A stretch of DNA of 22,292 bases from Thermoflexales bacterium (GTDB taxonomy: Bacteria; Chloroflexota; Anaerolineae; Fen-1058). The notes under the pieces are model-generated. The model had not been told where the DNA came from. It did not search any database and saw nothing but the letters and a program-made list of their open reading frames with translations. Shown piece after piece: positions 1-8,109 of the stretch. Within the stretch, counting starts at the first letter, position 1, and each line of letters opens with the position of its first letter. The stretch lies in assembly GCA_016931085.1 (NCBI GenBank), contig JAFGFO010000198.1, positions 1 to 22,292 on the forward strand, read 5' to 3'. Made by a program: the position numbers and the translations under genes.

Positions 1-34
1 AGAGACCCACTGAGGCTTTGAAAGGTTAAATCTT

Positions 35-72
35 CTCTGTGAAACTCCGTGCAAGCTCTGTGTAGCTCTGTG
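35..72. repeat. Degenerate CTCTGTG repeat cluster
   Basis: Four copies of a CTCTGTG word (one is CTCCGTG) begin at 35, 45, 56 and 66, a 10-11 base period. The cluster lies in non-coding DNA upstream of the first gene. It resembles the low-complexity intergenic elements seen in several large environmental bacterial genomes. I see no open reading frame or promoter in it, and its function is unknown. Confidence 0.6.
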
Positions 73-101
73 ACCTGAGTAGTTACCCTCATTTTTGCGT
101 T

Positions 102-133
102 TTGACGTTTTTTTGACGATGATATGCTAGAAT
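102..133 (+). promoter_or_regulatory. Possible sigma-70-type promoter for the first gene
   Basis: TTGACG occurs at 102-107 and again at 113-118. An extended -10 element, TGCTAGAAT, covers 125-133, and an alternative -10 (TATGCT) lies at 123-128. The spacing is imperfect: 15 bases from the first TTGACG to TATGCT, and 20 to TAGAAT. If the extended -10 is used, the -35 contact may matter little. The stretch is AT-rich compared with the flanking coding DNA and sits about 60 bases before the start codon, which fits a promoter, but this is a motif call only. Confidence 0.4.
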
Positions 134-137
134 AAAT

Positions 138-170
138 CACGAATGACACGAATATGCGAATGTCACGAAT
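138..170. repeat. CACGAAT repeat cluster in the leader
   Basis: CGAAT occurs at 140, 149, 157 and 166, three times as CACGAAT and once as TGCGAAT, with an 8-9 base period. The cluster lies between the possible promoter and the Shine-Dalgarno, so it would be transcribed as part of the 5' leader. It could be a neutral dispersed repeat or a protein-binding array; the sequence does not decide. Confidence 0.55.
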
Positions 171-182
171 ACGTGTTCTGAA

Positions 183-189
183 AAGGAGG
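183..189 (+). promoter_or_regulatory. Strong Shine-Dalgarno of the first gene
   Basis: AAGGAGG lies five bases before the ATG at 195. It is close to a perfect anti-16S match and supports this start, which is also followed at once by a signal peptide. Confidence 0.85.
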
Positions 190-194
190 AACCG

Positions 195-3100
195 ATGAAT
201 CTGCTTCGTGCCCGACAACTGTTTTTCGTTTCTCTCGGGGTGCTGGCGTGCTGGCTGGCATTGAGTTTCGCGCTTCGCCCGGTCGGCGCGCAGGATACGC
301 TGCCCCCCACCCATGATTTGTATGCCGATGCCAACCGGCCCGACACGGTTGCCGACGACGACACGCTCTTTGTCGCCTACAGTAAGCTGGGCAGCCTGCA
401 GAGCAATCTGGACGTGATCAACACGGCCTACTTGCAGTTCGCCGTCACCCGCACCGAGCCGGCCACCTACAGCGCCCTGGTGCTCAACGTGGTAAATAAT
501 CTGCTTGACGCCAGCAGCGTCCAGCTCTCGCTGTACGCTGTCTCAGACACGTGGGACGAAGCCACGTTGAGCTATACCAGCACGCCTCCCGTGGCCGACT
601 TGTTACAGACGATCAGCGTCACCCAAGGCCATATCGGCCCGCTTGTCTTTGGCGACGGACAGGTTCTGCACCCCGTCGGCATGTATATCGAGCGCGAGCG
701 GGCTGGGGACGGCCTCGCCTCGTTTATGCTGACCGTGTCGGACGCGGTCGACCCACTCTTGCTGGGGGCGCTGCAGTTCGAGGATCGCGAAGGCAGCTTT
801 GACGGCGTCGATGGCGACGAGCCTTATCTCGAGCTGCACAGCAGCCCAACGGCCGTGACGCTGCTGGGTTTTGAGTTTCTCCCCCTCGCTAGCCCGTGGG
901 CGGCTTTGGCAGCCATGCTCGCTGCCGTGCTTCTCGTGGCGGGGGTGTCGAGTATCAGGTTTCAGGTTTCAGGTTTCAGGTCTCAGGTTCCGCGTTTTAC
1001 GTTTCACGCATTACGTTTCACGCATTACGTTTCACGTTCTCATCGCTTCCTTCTCCTCCTCCTCGCCTGCCTCCTCGCCCTGGCCGGCCTGCTGCTGGTC
1101 AGGCAAGCGCTGGCCGCACCGGCCCAGCCTCAGTCTTACTGTCTCGACCCCGTCACCCCCAGGGTGCGCATCCAGGTCAAGGGGGGCCGTGACGCCGTCT
1201 TGAGCTGGCAGGATGCCACGGCCAACAACGGCGGCTATGCCATCTGGCGCGACAGCGACAATCCCTACTTTGAGCCTAAGGGCACACTGCCATACACCAC
1301 CGTGCCGGCCAGGAGCACCACCTTTGTCGACCGGGGCGTGCTCGATGCGCCTGACCAGACCTATTATTACGTCGTCCAAAGCAGCAACATCTGCAGCGAG
1401 TTGTCCAGGTTCTCCAACCGTGTTGGCGTTCGCAGTTTTGGCGTCGATAACCGGGGTGGGCGTTACAGCCTGCTCTCGCTGTCCTTCGCCAACCCAGCCA
1501 TCGTCGACGCGGCCGGCCTGGCCGATTACCTGGGCTGGCAAGGCAGCCAGCTCAGCGCGCTGCTCAAGTGGGAGCCAGATCGCCAAGATTTTCGCTTTTT
1601 CGCGCCGCCCAAGTTTGGCGACAACTTTGGCCTGCAGGTGGGTGACGCGGTTTTTATCAAGGTCGAGAGCGGCGGCCCTGCCCTGGTCAGCCTGGCCGGC
1701 GATGTGGCGGCCAGCGAGCATCGCCTGACGCCGTCTGGTTTCAGCGGCATATCGCTGCCCGCACAGCGCCACGACATGATTCGTGCCAGCGACGTGATCA
1801 GCAATATCACGTGTGCCAGGCGAGTGATCAAGTGGGACGAGAGCAGCCAGGGTTTTACAATTTTCGATCCGGCCGATCCCCGTCAGAACTTTACGCTCAA
1901 ACCCGGCTCGCCTTTCCTGGTCGACATGGACAGTTGTGCCCCGCCCAAGTGGCCGGCGGATCTATCCCAGTTGAACTGGGCCCAGTCCTATACCTCCTTG
2001 GGCCGGCGACGCAACGTGCTGCTGCAGTGGATGACGAGCGAGATGGACCCGGATGCCAGCTACGACGTCTATCGCAAGACCGGCGGCGCGGGCGAGGGTG
2101 GCTGGACTCGCGTGGCCAACCGTGTGGGCTTTGCTGCCGATGCCGCCACGATGGAGGCGCTGCTGGGACCTTTGACCGGCACGCTGTACGTCGATTTGGC
2201 CCAGGTAGCCCGCTTGGCGCAGCCCTTCACGAGCACGCAGCCGGTCTACGACTATCTGTACGCCAACCCAGGTGTGGCGGCCTTGTACGCCGAGCAGTAC
2301 CACCAGGTTGCGCAGGCCGTCGGCCTGGCTTACCTGGATACTGTGACGACGACGGCTCTGATGGATAAAGTGCTGGCCTATTACGTGGTGCCGGCCAGGC
2401 ACACTGGGCTGCCGACGCACCGGCCAGTGTGCATCCAGCCCAGCCCCACGCCGCCCACGCTCACCAACCTGGTCGAGGCGCCGGTCGTGCCGGTGCCGGG
2501 CGATCTGGGCGTGCGCAACAGCACCCGCCCTTATACCGCCCCCGAGCGTTACAACTGGGATGCCTTCCAGTCGGCCCGCCGCGTGGACGGGCGCGTTTTC
2601 CTGGATTGGGACCTGCCGGCAGTCCAAAGGCCGCCGGCTGACCCCTGGGCGTGTGTGGATTCGCCCGCCCTGGAAGTAGCCGGCTACAATGTGTATCGAA
2701 ACGGCCCACCTACCAGTGGCGCCTGGCAGTTGGCTAACCCCACCAGCGATGGCGGTGGAGTGCTGTTGGTAGAACCTGGCACGGCCAGCCAGTATGACCA
2801 TCCCGATCAAAGTAGTTTTCTCTTTGAAGATCGCGTCAGGCAGGTGTTCCCCACGGCAACGCAAAATGCCATTTACACCCGCTGGTACTACCACGCCTGT
2901 GCGGTGGACCGCCTGGGGCAAGAGCGCGCCTGTTCGGCCGATCTGGACGTGCTGGTGCGCGAGCTGGACAGCCCAGCCTCCCCCATTAGCCCAAGCGTGA
3001 CGGTATCGCCTGACCACAGCGTGCTCACCCTGACCTGGGCTTATACCGACGCGGAAGAGATGAACGACATACTGCGCTTTTTCGTCAGCCGCAGCCCCAG

Positions 3101-6100
3101 CCTGACGCAGCCTTTGGAAGGGTGGGTTGACCTGCGGCCCAATGGCATCCAGGCTCGCCTGCTCGGCCCAACTTTGACGCTGAGCATCACCGACGTGCCG
3201 CCGCGGGGGACGCCGTACTGGTACCGGGTGCAAGTGCGCGACCCCAATGGCAACTGGTCGGCGCCCAGTGCGCCGGTCAAGGGCGCGCTGTACGACCGCA
3301 CGCCGCCCAAGACCCCCAACCTGCCGGGCACGGGGGACTGCCGGAGCTATCGCATGCCCTATACGCTGCACAATCTCAGCTCGGATACCCGCCAGGTGGC
3401 CGTGTACCGATCCTTCGAGCTGAGCGGCACCTGGCAACTGATCAAGCGCATCCAGGTGACCAACCCGCTGACCGTGACGCTGTGGGATGATTACGTCCCA
3501 CCTTTCGAGATCGTGGCCTACTACCAGGTCGAAGCGATCGACGGGCACGGCAACGCCAGCCAGCCTGGGACGATGTGCGCCGTCCTCGAACCCGATTCGC
3601 CACCGGATAGACTGCCGCCCCATCTCAGCACTCACATGGGAGACCTGGGAATACAGTACATCGACTGGGCCTGGTCCGGCGGCGGCGCGCCCGAAGGCGG
3701 GACGCCTGTCACCATCACCCAGCCTGGCCCGGGCGGCAATATCACGACGACTGTTGTCGTCACCTTGAGCAACTCGATTGGTATCCCCCTGGCGGAGGGT
3801 GAAACGGCTGTGGGCTGGATCGGTGTAGAAGGGAAGCAAGCCCAGGCGCTCTTGAGGCGAACCAACGACTTTCTAGACACGGACCGGCACATGGCTGACC
3901 TGGGGTCGCTTCCCCTGGTGCGTTGGTCGTACACGAGCCCTGAGCCGGCGGTGGAAATTATCTTTGGCCAGAAAGAGTATCTCAATCTGCCGCTGGTCGC
4001 GGTCTTTCGCCGCTCGGCCATCGGTGATGGGCAGTGGATGCAGGTCACGCCGGTGCAGCCTGTCGTGCACGACACGGCTCATGCCACGTACATGGTCTCG
4101 GATACGAGTGACCTGAGCCCCAACCAACCCTACGAGTACTCGGTGCTGGCTTTCAGTCCCAACAGCTACGAAGTGCTGGGTGTGTGGGAAACGGCTTACC
4201 TGACGCCGCTGATCACCGTCACCACCCCGGTGTCTTTTAGCGCCCCGCTCGACCCGGCTCCTAGCCTGCCAGATAACTGTTCTTTCTACGGGAATGAAGC
4301 GCTCGCCTGGGGATTGCCCGCGCGCATCAACTTGCACAATGGCTGGTACATGGACGTCAGCGTGCTGCGTTATTCAGACGATCCTGATTGCCCGATGGGA
4401 CTCACCCCCGATCCCGCTCACCTGTATGGTAAAGCCACGTTGAGGAACGGCTGGGGAGATTCCTGGAGTCTCGCTTTTCACAACATTAGCCTCACGCAGA
4501 TCACGACACAGAGTGCCAGTCTTGGTGATGGGCGAGTGGTCGCTACGCTCGACATGACCAGGACCGATTTGAGCGATTTCACGTTCAAGTTTGAGCGCAT
4601 CGAGTTTTTGCCGGACCAGGCTAACGCTGAAATCATCCTGACGCTGCCGGAGTACGTGAACGTCTACCACAGCTCTGCCCCCGAACAGCGCTCCCACCGC
4701 CTGAGCGGCGTGGTGCCCGACGTGAAGACCAATTTCGATTTTGACGGTGCGATCAGCTCGCCGACTGACCTGGTCTTTGTGGACGAAAATTTGCCGTGGG
4801 CGTTTCATCCGGGTGGGCTGCGCGTGCTGCCAGACCAGGTGGATTTGTTGGATCTGGGCAATCACATTCACGATCGTCTGAATTACACGCCGCCAGCCAT
4901 GACTAACGTGCCGCCTCCAGATAACAACCTGGCCCTGCTGCGGGTCAATTACACGGCTCAGGGCGGCGAGGCCAGATTGAGAGGCGACGGCCTGTACGGC
5001 AATTTTAGCGCCAGCGAGATCATCTCGTACAGCACGAGCACACCGGCCAGCGTCCTTATCCAGGCTGACGGTGCGTACATCGATGTCGAGGCCAGCCGCA
5101 TTGCTGGTGGGTACCTGGACAATGCCCAGGCCTTCCTGGTCTACCGGGTGTCTGGGGCGGTCACTGACTACATGAACACCGAGAGCGACAGGCCGGCGCT
5201 CATGCAGGGTACCGTGGGCAATCTAGGCGCGCTGTGGTTGGTGAGTACGCCGCTGGCTCAACGTTTTGACTTGAGTGCTGGCGGGCGCTTCACCGCCGGG
5301 GTGACGCTCAACCGGGACATGAGCTGGCATGGGCACGAGGTGTTCAAAGTGATGAGCCGGACGGCCACTTTGTACATTCCAACCGCCATCTTTGCCGATG
5401 CGCCCACCAACGCGCTCGGCTTGCCGATGCCGGCTGAAAACGCCTGGGCGCGCCTGCCCGGCCCCGATAATGGTGAGCTGGATCCCGGCTTTAATCTCAA
5501 TTTTATCCATCAAAGCTTTAGCCCGGTCGAGGTCAAGTTCGGATGCTACTCGCCGGACGCCTTCAATGGCGATATGGATCTCTACGTGCGGCGCGGCGGC
5601 GTCAGCGAGAACCTGGAGGTGCTCAACCTGGAGGCTACGCAGCGCCAGAACTTGAGTGGCTACACCGAGCAGCTCAAAACCTACGATGTGCTTTTTGTGG
5701 ATAACCTGGCCTTTTCCGCGACGGTCGCGTTCGACATGATTTTGCCGTATCCAAGCGGCATCACGCTATCGCTCGAAACCGACGCCATGGGGGGGCTGGA
5801 CGAGAACTATTGCCCGGCGCAGGGCGAGATGGTCAGCTCGACGAGCACCGTCTTGCACAGGTATTGGGATTTTGAGCAAGTCTTGGGCGAGCGCTGGGCC
5901 TACAGCCAGGACCTTTCGCGCTACAGCGGGGCGGATTTGCATGGAGTGGAAAAAGTCTTTAGCTTCGAAGGCACGGCTACCGTCGACGGCCTGGAGCGCG
6001 CTGGCGACTCGCAGGCGGTAGAGTTTCCCATCGTCAGCGAGTGGTTCCCTAACGGGGACGTGGGTGACGTCCAGATGCAGGAGATGGAGGGCGCCGGCGC

Positions 6101-8069
6101 GCTGCTGCAAAAGCTGCGCGTGAGCGGCTTTGTGTACGCCCTCAGCGGTGTCAAGCTCAGCCGCTACTACAGCACGCTCATGGACAATCGCAGCCTGCCC
6201 AGCCTGGCGGGGATCGACCTGGACAATGCCTTGCTCGACTTGCCGCCAGAGTTGCTGGACAGCGGCGGCAACCTCACCCCGCAGTCGCTCAAAGACTGCT
6301 CGGCCGGCGAGACGATCGGCTGCGGCTTTGTGCTGCTGGACGGCAACGCGGCTGTGGACTACTTTGGCGAGGTCGAGCCGGCGCCCGGCAGTCGGAGGGC
6401 TGCCGCTGCCATCCCGGCCGACGAAATGGCCGGCAAATCGCCTATGGCGGCCAACAATTATCATGCCAGGTCAAACCATGCGCCGCTTCGCCCACCCAGC
6501 CTCAAGTGGTCGGTGCCCATGCCATCGCTGGAGGACTGCCTGGAAAAGTTCTTGCCGGTCAAGTTCATGTCGAACCGGGACGGGGGCGCCTTTGCGGGGC
6601 TGGTGCGCGACTTTGGGCTGCTGCCGGGGGCCGAGGTCTTCCGCAGTGACCTGGGGGTGGTCTCGAGCAGTGACCGGGATGGCAGCGGCTTTCGCAGCAC
6701 CTTCGGCATCTTCCTGGGCTATTCGGCCTCCCAGGCTGCCTTCCGCGCGCTGGCCATGCACCGGCCAGGCGGCGCCGGCTTTGATGACTGGCGCGACGTC
6801 GAGGTGGACGTCGGCACCTGGGCAACCGAGACCTTTGGCTACAGCCTGGGCGATGGGGCGCAGGACGACGCCGTCGACCTGGCGCGCGACACGTGGGACG
6901 GTTGGAGCCCTGTCACGGACTCGTTTGACTTCAACGCCGCCTACGATGTGCTGGAGCAGACGCTGATCGACCTGGGCGGGGAGGACGGCTACGGCGTGCG
7001 CGGGCTGGCGTCTGGCACGGTGCTCGAAGCGACTGGCACGCAACTGCACACCGGCATGGGCCAGGCTGTCTTTATGCGCTCCCCCGGCGGGGACTGGGGC
7101 CTGGACAGCCTGCAGTTTGGCGCCCAGGTCGAGGTCAACAGCGAGGCCGGCGGCCAAAGCGACAAGCTGTTGTACGCCGACTGGGTCAGTTTGGAGTTCA
7201 ACCGCGACCGCGAGTTCATCGTGCGGGCCGACAACGTCAGCACCTCGCTTTCGGGCGATTACGACGTCACGGCCGACCTCATCCTCCTGATCGGCACGGC
7301 CGAGGGCTTCGAGCGCATCGAGGGCGGCGTGGCGGTCGAGAAAATCGAGATCAGCGAGGTGACCTTTAGCAATCTTGGGGCGGCCTTTGGCGCTGGGCGC
7401 TATAATGACGAGCCCCTGTTCTACCTCGGCCTGCAGGGCGAAGGTTCGTGGAGCGACTATCGCCTGGGCGGCACCATCCTGTTCGGTTACCTGTACGATA
7501 GCCCGGTGCTGCGCACGGCCGGCTTTGGCGAGGTGCTGGACAAGTTTGGCGACGAGCAGATCAATGGCCGCCCGGCCACCTTCCTGGGCGTCTACCTGGC
7601 CGTTTCGGGCGATTTTCCGCTCGTCGACGACGGCTGCATGCTGAAGGTGAGCGCGGGCGGCGAGATCCGCGGCTGGTACTTTAAGCCTGTCAATGGGGAT
7701 GCCATCTATGGCGGGCAGTTGCGCGGCAGCGTGTGGGGCAAGTTCGCCTGTATCCTCAGCGCGCGCGGCGACCTGTCGCTGACGTTGGAGCGGGTAATGG
7801 ATGGCGCCCAGAGCAGCCCGCCGCCCGGCTGGGCCAGCATGCGGCGCACCTGCCCGGCTGGCGGCCCCTACTGCACGGCCTTCTCGGGCATTTTCTGGGT
7901 GGCGATCGGCGTCGGCTTTGACTGCGACCCCGGCACCTGGCGCTCGTGGGACAGCCGCTGGTGGGGCGACAGTTGGTGCTACACCCTGGGCGCAGTCTTT
8001 GGCCTGACCTACATCGACCCGGCGAGTGGCAGCAACTGGGACTTTGACTACGACGTGGATTGGGAATAA
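195..8069 (+). CDS. Giant exported modular protein (DNRLRE-like, fibronectin-III-like and unknown beta-rich domains)
   Basis: This 2624-residue protein is expected outside the cytoplasmic membrane. Residues 1-33 form a signal peptide ending in VGAQ. Residues ~41-218 resemble DNRLRE/CBM96 modules (AYLQF strand, SLYAVSDTWDEATLSY motif). Residues ~231-253 are a hydrophobic helix, 255-284 a basic tract encoded by tandem repeats, and 285-308 a second signal-peptide-like helix ending ALAAP. Fibronectin-III-like domains follow (~316-415, ~585-745, ~786-926, ~930-1036, ~1037-1136, ~1145-1345). A duplicated ~70-residue module sits at 423-494 and 515-581. Residues ~1360-2060 are beta-rich and unassigned, ~2066-2103 look disordered, and ~2110-2624 form an unrecognised Gly/Asp/Trp-rich domain. 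Paired cysteines throughout fit disulfides made after export. No catalytic motif is evident, so a structural, adhesive or glycan-binding role is inference. The protease gene starts 40 bases downstream, probably in the same transcript. Confidence 0.85.
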   Translation: MNLLRARQLFFVSLGVLACWLALSFALRPVGAQDTLPPTHDLYADANRPDTVADDDTLFVAYSKLGSLQSNLDVINTAYLQFAVTRTEPATYSALVLNVVNNLLDASSVQLSLYAVSDTWDEATLSYTSTPPVADLLQTISVTQGHIGPLVFGDGQVLHPVGMYIERERAGDGLASFMLTVSDAVDPLLLGALQFEDREGSFDGVDGDEPYLELHSSPTAVTLLGFEFLPLASPWAALAAMLAAVLLVAGVSSIRFQVSGFRSQVPRFTFHALRFTHYVSRSHRFLLLLLACLLALAGLLLVRQALAAPAQPQSYCLDPVTPRVRIQVKGGRDAVLSWQDATANNGGYAIWRDSDNPYFEPKGTLPYTTVPARSTTFVDRGVLDAPDQTYYYVVQSSNICSELSRFSNRVGVRSFGVDNRGGRYSLLSLSFANPAIVDAAGLADYLGWQGSQLSALLKWEPDRQDFRFFAPPKFGDNFGLQVGDAVFIKVESGGPALVSLAGDVAASEHRLTPSGFSGISLPAQRHDMIRASDVISNITCARRVIKWDESSQGFTIFDPADPRQNFTLKPGSPFLVDMDSCAPPKWPADLSQLNWAQSYTSLGRRRNVLLQWMTSEMDPDASYDVYRKTGGAGEGGWTRVANRVGFAADAATMEALLGPLTGTLYVDLAQVARLAQPFTSTQPVYDYLYANPGVAALYAEQYHQVAQAVGLAYLDTVTTTALMDKVLAYYVVPARHTGLPTHRPVCIQPSPTPPTLTNLVEAPVVPVPGDLGVRNSTRPYTAPERYNWDAFQSARRVDGRVFLDWDLPAVQRPPADPWACVDSPALEVAGYNVYRNGPPTSGAWQLANPTSDGGGVLLVEPGTASQYDHPDQSSFLFEDRVRQVFPTATQNAIYTRWYYHACAVDRLGQERACSADLDVLVRELDSPASPISPSVTVSPDHSVLTLTWAYTDAEEMNDILRFFVSRSPSLTQPLEGWVDLRPNGIQARLLGPTLTLSITDVPPRGTPYWYRVQVRDPNGNWSAPSAPVKGALYDRTPPKTPNLPGTGDCRSYRMPYTLHNLSSDTRQVAVYRSFELSGTWQLIKRIQVTNPLTVTLWDDYVPPFEIVAYYQVEAIDGHGNASQPGTMCAVLEPDSPPDRLPPHLSTHMGDLGIQYIDWAWSGGGAPEGGTPVTITQPGPGGNITTTVVVTLSNSIGIPLAEGETAVGWIGVEGKQAQALLRRTNDFLDTDRHMADLGSLPLVRWSYTSPEPAVEIIFGQKEYLNLPLVAVFRRSAIGDGQWMQVTPVQPVVHDTAHATYMVSDTSDLSPNQPYEYSVLAFSPNSYEVLGVWETAYLTPLITVTTPVSFSAPLDPAPSLPDNCSFYGNEALAWGLPARINLHNGWYMDVSVLRYSDDPDCPMGLTPDPAHLYGKATLRNGWGDSWSLAFHNISLTQITTQSASLGDGRVVATLDMTRTDLSDFTFKFERIEFLPDQANAEIILTLPEYVNVYHSSAPEQRSHRLSGVVPDVKTNFDFDGAISSPTDLVFVDENLPWAFHPGGLRVLPDQVDLLDLGNHIHDRLNYTPPAMTNVPPPDNNLALLRVNYTAQGGEARLRGDGLYGNFSASEIISYSTSTPASVLIQADGAYIDVEASRIAGGYLDNAQAFLVYRVSGAVTDYMNTESDRPALMQGTVGNLGALWLVSTPLAQRFDLSAGGRFTAGVTLNRDMSWHGHEVFKVMSRTATLYIPTAIFADAPTNALGLPMPAENAWARLPGPDNGELDPGFNLNFIHQSFSPVEVKFGCYSPDAFNGDMDLYVRRGGVSENLEVLNLEATQRQNLSGYTEQLKTYDVLFVDNLAFSATVAFDMILPYPSGITLSLETDAMGGLDENYCPAQGEMVSSTSTVLHRYWDFEQVLGERWAYSQDLSRYSGADLHGVEKVFSFEGTATVDGLERAGDSQAVEFPIVSEWFPNGDVGDVQMQEMEGAGALLQKLRVSGFVYALSGVKLSRYYSTLMDNRSLPSLAGIDLDNALLDLPPELLDSGGNLTPQSLKDCSAGETIGCGFVLLDGNAAVDYFGEVEPAPGSRRAAAAIPADEMAGKSPMAANNYHARSNHAPLRPPSLKWSVPMPSLEDCLEKFLPVKFMSNRDGGAFAGLVRDFGLLPGAEVFRSDLGVVSSSDRDGSGFRSTFGIFLGYSASQAAFRALAMHRPGGAGFDDWRDVEVDVGTWATETFGYSLGDGAQDDAVDLARDTWDGWSPVTDSFDFNAAYDVLEQTLIDLGGEDGYGVRGLASGTVLEATGTQLHTGMGQAVFMRSPGGDWGLDSLQFGAQVEVNSEAGGQSDKLLYADWVSLEFNRDREFIVRADNVSTSLSGDYDVTADLILLIGTAEGFERIEGGVAVEKIEISEVTFSNLGAAFGAGRYNDEPLFYLGLQGEGSWSDYRLGGTILFGYLYDSPVLRTAGFGEVLDKFGDEQINGRPATFLGVYLAVSGDFPLVDDGCMLKVSAGGEIRGWYFKPVNGDAIYGGQLRGSVWGKFACILSARGDLSLTLERVMDGAQSSPPPGWASMRRTCPAGGPYCTAFSGIFWVAIGVGFDCDPGTWRSWDSRWWGDSWCYTLGAVFGLTYIDPASGSNWDFDYDVDWE
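955..989 (+). repeat. 7-bp tandem repeat TCAGGTT, five copies, within a CDS
   Basis: Five contiguous heptamers, four exact TCAGGTT and one TCAGGTC, occupy this stretch and are translated as part of the basic loop of the first protein. Seven is not a multiple of three, so gain or loss of a copy would shift the frame. The same kind of repeat normally lies between genes. Confidence 0.9.
999..1040 (+). repeat. 14-bp tandem repeat ACGTTTCACGCATT, within a CDS
   Basis: Two exact copies (999-1012, 1013-1026) are followed by a third that matches for ten bases and then diverges (1027-1040). The unit is not a multiple of three, so the encoded peptide is not periodic. It directly follows the heptamer array and forms one composite low-complexity element with it, open in all three forward frames. 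Confidence 0.9.
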
Positions 8070-8095
8070 AGAGACCCGAGAAGGGCGACTATAGC

Positions 8096-8102
8096 AAAGG
8101 AG
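8096..8102 (+). promoter_or_regulatory. Shine-Dalgarno of the C25 protease gene
   Basis: AAAGGAG lies seven bases before the ATG at 8110. The 40-base gap after the preceding stop shows no terminator hairpin and no clear promoter, so the two genes are probably co-transcribed and this site starts translation of the second. Confidence 0.75.
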
Positions 8103-8109
8103 ATCAACG

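Larger units (their letters stand above)
885..1118 (+). other. Hydrophobic-basic-hydrophobic hairpin inside the first protein
   Basis: Residues ~231-253 form one hydrophobic segment (core AALAAMLAAVLLVAG). Residues 255-284 contain six Arg, three His and no acidic residue. Residues 285-308 form a second hydrophobic segment (FLLLLLACLLALAGLLLV) that ends in ALAAP, a plausible signal-peptidase site. By the positive-inside rule the middle would be cytoplasmic and both flanks external. The first half looks like a C-terminal anchor and the second like a new signal peptide, which suggests fusion of two exported proteins. Confidence 0.65.

Noticed and set aside
137..364. Small minus-strand gene upstream of the first gene
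   Set aside because: It overlaps the promoter, leader and signal-peptide codons of the first gene and shows no ribosome-binding site or domain.
999..1040. CRISPR-like array
   Set aside because: The units are directly abutting 14-mers without spacers and lie inside a coding frame.
871..1203. Separate small gene in another frame across the tandem repeats
   Set aside because: It arises because the repeats lack stops in all forward frames. There is no good ribosome-binding site, and the frame is embedded in the larger signal-peptide-bearing gene.
1962..3839. Long minus-strand open frame (625 codons) opposite the first gene
   Set aside because: It is antisense to a well-supported coding frame with clear domains. 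Its composition is rich in Arg, Gly, His and Ala as expected of a shadow in GC-rich DNA, and it has no recognisable domain.
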